A stretch of DNA of 64,000 nt from Carboxylicivirga linearis. GTDB lineage: Bacteria > Bacteroidota > Bacteroidia > Bacteroidales > Marinilabiliaceae. Numbering within the stretch: the first letter of the stretch is position 1; each line of letters begins with the position of its first letter. This document shows positions 61,893 to 64,000 of this stretch, piece after piece. The notes beneath the pieces are model-generated. The model was not told the DNA's origin, made no database searches, and saw only the letters and a list, made by a program, of their open reading frames with translations. Made by a program: the position numbers and the translations under genes. The stretch lies in contig NZ_JAGUCO010000007.1 of the NCBI RefSeq assembly GCF_018271995.1, forward strand, positions 172,765 through 236,764, read 5' to 3'.

Positions 61893-62825
61893 ATGAATAA
61901 TTCACTGCATACTGTACTGGGGGCTTCCGGAGGTGTTGGTCAATCGGTTATAAAAGTTTTAAAAGAAAAAGAAATACCTGCAAGAGCTGTGTCTCGATCC
62001 AAGAAAATGGAAGGTGTTGAATCTGTTAGTGCTGATGTATTGAAAAAGGATGACGTTGATAGGGTAGTAGCTGGATCGTCAGTGGTTTATTTATGTGTTG
62101 GTCTGGAGTATAAAACAGAAGTGTGGCAGCGCGATTGGCCTGTTTTGATGGATAATGTGATTGAGGCTTGCAGTAAGCATAATGCAGTATTGATTTTTCT
62201 CGATAATGTGCATATGTACGGTCCGGCTCCTTTGCAAGGGCATTTTGATGAAGGTTATACCGAAGAACCTACTACCGAAAAAGGTAAAGTAAGAAAAGAG
62301 ATAGATGATAAACTTAAGGCAGCTTTTTTACATGGTAAGTTAAAAGGAGTTATTGCCCGTGCAGCCGATTTTATAGGCCCAAATGCCAAAAATAGCGGAT
62401 TTTACTTTTCTTTTTTAGAGCGGATGCTAAAGGGTAAAGCACCTCAATCTGTATTGCCTCGGGGGCCTAAACATACATATGCGAATACTATAGATTTGGG
62501 TAGGGCTTTGGTAGAGCTGGCTCTAGAACCTGAAACATACAATACGGTTTGGCATCTGCCTGTGGGTGATCCTGTTTCGGTAGATGAAATGATGGCTGTT
62601 TTTAATGATGCTATGGGTACTTCCTACAAAGTATCGTATATTCCTAAGTTTGTGAGAAAGTTAATAGCTGCTTTTGTGCCGGTTGTAAAGGAGTTTGATG
62701 AAATGTTGTATCAGTTCGAATATGACTATATTATGTCTTTTGAAAAATTTAAAAAGCAATTCCCCGATTTTAAAATTACCCCATATAAAGAAGCTGTTAA
62801 GCAAATGGTGGATTCTTTTCAATAA
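61893..62825 (+). CDS. NAD-dependent epimerase/dehydratase family protein
   Basis: This 310-residue extended short-chain dehydrogenase-like protein opens with VLGASGGVGQSVIKVL (Rossmann dinucleotide loop). SSVVYLCVGLEY and ARAADFIGPNAKNSGF are the epimerase-type motifs; the catalytic YxxxK is not plain, so it may be an atypical or NmrA-like reductase. It is the first plus-strand gene of the final block and has about 270 bp of AT-rich upstream sequence. Confidence 0.8.
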   Translation: MNNSLHTVLGASGGVGQSVIKVLKEKEIPARAVSRSKKMEGVESVSADVLKKDDVDRVVAGSSVVYLCVGLEYKTEVWQRDWPVLMDNVIEACSKHNAVLIFLDNVHMYGPAPLQGHFDEGYTEEPTTEKGKVRKEIDDKLKAAFLHGKLKGVIARAADFIGPNAKNSGFYFSFLERMLKGKAPQSVLPRGPKHTYANTIDLGRALVELALEPETYNTVWHLPVGDPVSVDEMMAVFNDAMGTSYKVSYIPKFVRKLIAAFVPVVKEFDEMLYQFEYDYIMSFEKFKKQFPDFKITPYKEAVKQMVDSFQ

Positions 62826-62870
62826 TTAAATCATTCTGTAAGTAGCATTAAATAAGGAGTAATGGGTGTG

Positions 62871-62906
62871 AACTAAAAAAATAGTTTAAAAACTAAATAA
62901 TTAGTT
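62871..62906. promoter_or_regulatory. Paired AACTA-N6-TAGTT operators of the blaI promoter
   Basis: Two identical-format palindromes, AACTA-AAAAAA-TAGTT (62871-62886) and AACTA-AATAAT-TAGTT (62891-62906), start 20 bp apart, about two helical turns. The second overlaps the -33 element, and a further TAGTT half-site (62923-62927) precedes the -7 box. I infer binding by the BlaI-type repressor encoded directly downstream. Confidence 0.7.
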
Positions 62907-62934
62907 GGATAAACGAATTAAATAGTTACATTTG
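62904..62934 (+). promoter_or_regulatory. blaI promoter
   Basis: GTTG (62904-62907), 19 bases, and TACATTTG (62927-62934) fit TTTG-N19-TAnnTTTG with one mismatch in the -33 box. The BlaI ATG follows 39 bp after the -7 box. Confidence 0.65.
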
Positions 62935-62973
62935 TTTTGTCAATAGAATTCATGGGTAATAAAAATAACTGAA

Positions 62974-63342
62974 ATGACAGCGAAACGATTAACAAAGCGT
63001 GAAGAAGATGTAATGAAGATATTATGGGAAGCGGGCAAAGGATTCGTGAAAGACCTGTTGCAAAAACACCCCGAACCCAAACCTCATTATAATACGTTTA
63101 GTACTATAGTAAGAGGGCTGGAAGAAAAGGGTTTTGTTTCTCATAATGCTTATGGCAATTCTCACGAGTATTTTCCTGCGATAAGCAAAGAAGACTATCG
63201 CAAGCTGTATATCAAAAATATGGTATCTGACTATTTTGAATCATCTTACAAGAATGTGGTTTCCTTTTTTGTAAAAGAAGAAAAACTGAATGTGGATGAT
63301 TTAAAAGAACTGATTGAATTAATTGAGAAAAAAGAAGAGTGA
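62974..63342 (+). CDS. BlaI/MecI/CopY-family repressor
   Basis: This 122-residue winged-helix repressor has LTKREEDVMKILWEAGKGFV then FSTIVRGLEEKGFVSH, the BlaI winged-helix pattern. C-terminal residues (DYRKLYIKNMVSDYFESSY onward) form a dimerisation helix. It is followed immediately by an M56-type sensor gene (ATGA overlap at 63342), so the pair should form a BlaR1-BlaI-like signalling switch. Twin palindromes at the promoter suggest self-repression. The target genes are unknown. Confidence 0.9.
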   Translation: MTAKRLTKREEDVMKILWEAGKGFVKDLLQKHPEPKPHYNTFSTIVRGLEEKGFVSHNAYGNSHEYFPAISKEDYRKLYIKNMVSDYFESSYKNVVSFFVKEEKLNVDDLKELIELIEKKEE

Positions 63343-64000
63343 TGGCATATTTGATAGAGTGGCAGGTTAAAGCTGCTATAATGGTGGCATTAATGGTAAT
63401 AGTTTTTGCACTTTTCTTATCGAAAGATGCGCTGTTTAACCGGAATAGAATATGGCTTTTAAGTACCTTATTTGTGCCGTGGATAATTCCGTTGTTAGCT
63501 ATGCCTTTAAGTGTAAAATCAATACTGTTTGCTCCGGAAGCAGAACTTGATCTGACAACTTTATCAATACCAGTAACCGTTCAAGCTAATACAACAGTTA
63601 AGGCGGCATCGGTATTTGATTGGTCGTATTTATTAATGGCTGTTTATATCTTGATTAGTTTAGTGTTTGTGGTACGTCTGTTATGGGGTTATGCTTTTCT
63701 TCTTAAGCTAAAAGGCAAAAGTAAAAAGTTAAAAGAAAATGGATTTAATCTTTATCTGTTGGAAGATAGAGAGATTAATCCTTTCTCATTCTTTCAATCG
63801 GTGTTTGTTCCTCAATCGGTGATGGAACAAAATGACCGAGACCATATTTTAAATCACGAACAAACCCATTGCCGCCAATGGCATTCTGTTGACATTACCC
63901 TGGCAGAATGGATGTTGATATTACAATGGTGGAATCCGTTTGCATGGTGGCTACGGAAATTAATAGCCCAAAACCATGAATTCTGTGTTGACAAAGCCAT
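63342..64000 (+). CDS. BlaR1-like M56 peptidase, 3' end outside the window
   Basis: This is an inner-membrane sensor of the M56 family. Visible residues begin MAYLIEWQVKAAIMVALMV, with three or more helices (about 12-30, 37-55 and 93-110). The metallopeptidase motif HEQTH lies in ILNHEQTHCRQWHSVDITLA and is followed by LQWWNPFAWWL. In BlaR1 systems cleavage of BlaI follows ligand sensing. The frame is open to the right edge at CVDKA, so the C-terminal sensor domain cannot be seen. The start overlaps the blaI stop by one base (TGATG). Confidence 0.88.
   Translation, partial: MAYLIEWQVKAAIMVALMVIVFALFLSKDALFNRNRIWLLSTLFVPWIIPLLAMPLSVKSILFAPEAELDLTTLSIPVTVQANTTVKAASVFDWSYLLMAVYILISLVFVVRLLWGYAFLLKLKGKSKKLKENGFNLYLLEDREINPFSFFQSVFVPQSVMEQNDRDHILNHEQTHCRQWHSVDITLAEWMLILQWWNPFAWWLRKLIAQNHEFCVDKA

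Noticed and set aside
1..64000. tRNA or rRNA genes
   Set aside because: I looked in the intergenic regions for tRNA-like T-loop motifs and rRNA landmarks and found none that folds plausibly; a covariance-model scan would be decisive.

Overview
The window looks like chromosome of a marine or anaerobic Bacteroidota, probably order Marinilabiliales. The evidence is the AT-rich base composition, promoters of the TTTG-N19-TAnnTTTG type, a type IX secretion sorting domain, a split 5'-nucleotidase, paired TldD proteins with a Tat signal, BlaI/M56 pairs and LytS/LytTR systems. No rRNA, tRNA, CRISPR array or intact insertion sequence was seen. Most of the window is housekeeping sequence. One short accessory stretch (about 7.0-9.0 kb) holds decayed genes and repeats.

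Layout. 1-4.6 kb: an MscS channel cut by the left edge, then a stress cluster (YtxH, holin-like, small basic protein, UspA, Dps) and an EamA transporter. 4.6-9.0 kb: a 21-bp periodic array, a lipoprotein with a ricin-type lectin and an HExxH motif, an XRE regulator, an integrase remnant, a second periodic array (GATCAGCG boxes) and a decayed gene. 9.0-13.5 kb: the aromatic amino-acid genes pheA, an aminotransferase and DAHP synthase/chorismate mutase, with tyrA behind them. The pheA operon is preceded by a textbook promoter, a Phe/Tyr-rich leader peptide and an attenuator. 13.6-23.7 kb: a binding-protein/PAS histidine kinase, an ABC-F ATPase, and a four-gene LytTR operon containing one intact and one degenerate LytS-type kinase plus a helical-repeat exported protein. 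24-36 kb: two large secreted or exported metallopeptidase-like proteins, an aldo/keto reductase, a YbdG-type channel, Lrp, the split 5'-nucleotidase, YaaA and a DeoR regulator. 36-44 kb: Dus, sugar-phosphate isomerase/mutase genes, a PfkB kinase, and a periplasmic binding protein divergent from a chemoreceptor. 44-51.8 kb: a PgpH-type HD hydrolase, NlpC/P60, Nudix, WbqC, LapA, two signal peptidases and dapB. 52-55.2 kb: thrS-infC-rpmI-rplT. 55.4-64 kb: TrhO, a TldD/TldE pair, a nucleotidyltransferase, an amidase, an epimerase and a BlaI/BlaR1 pair that runs off the right edge.

Most notable observations. (1) A 23-codon leader peptide with six Phe and three Tyr in ten consecutive codons lies upstream of pheA, with mutually exclusive terminator and antiterminator pairings. 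(2) Three intergenic arrays of unrelated sequence share a period of about 21 bp. (3) infC appears to start at AUA behind a strong Shine-Dalgarno sequence. (4) A pseudo-histidine kinase (His to Gln, N-box lost) is encoded beside its intact paralogue. (5) Two AACTA-N6-TAGTT operators sit on the blaI promoter. All family assignments were made by reading motifs; no database search was possible.
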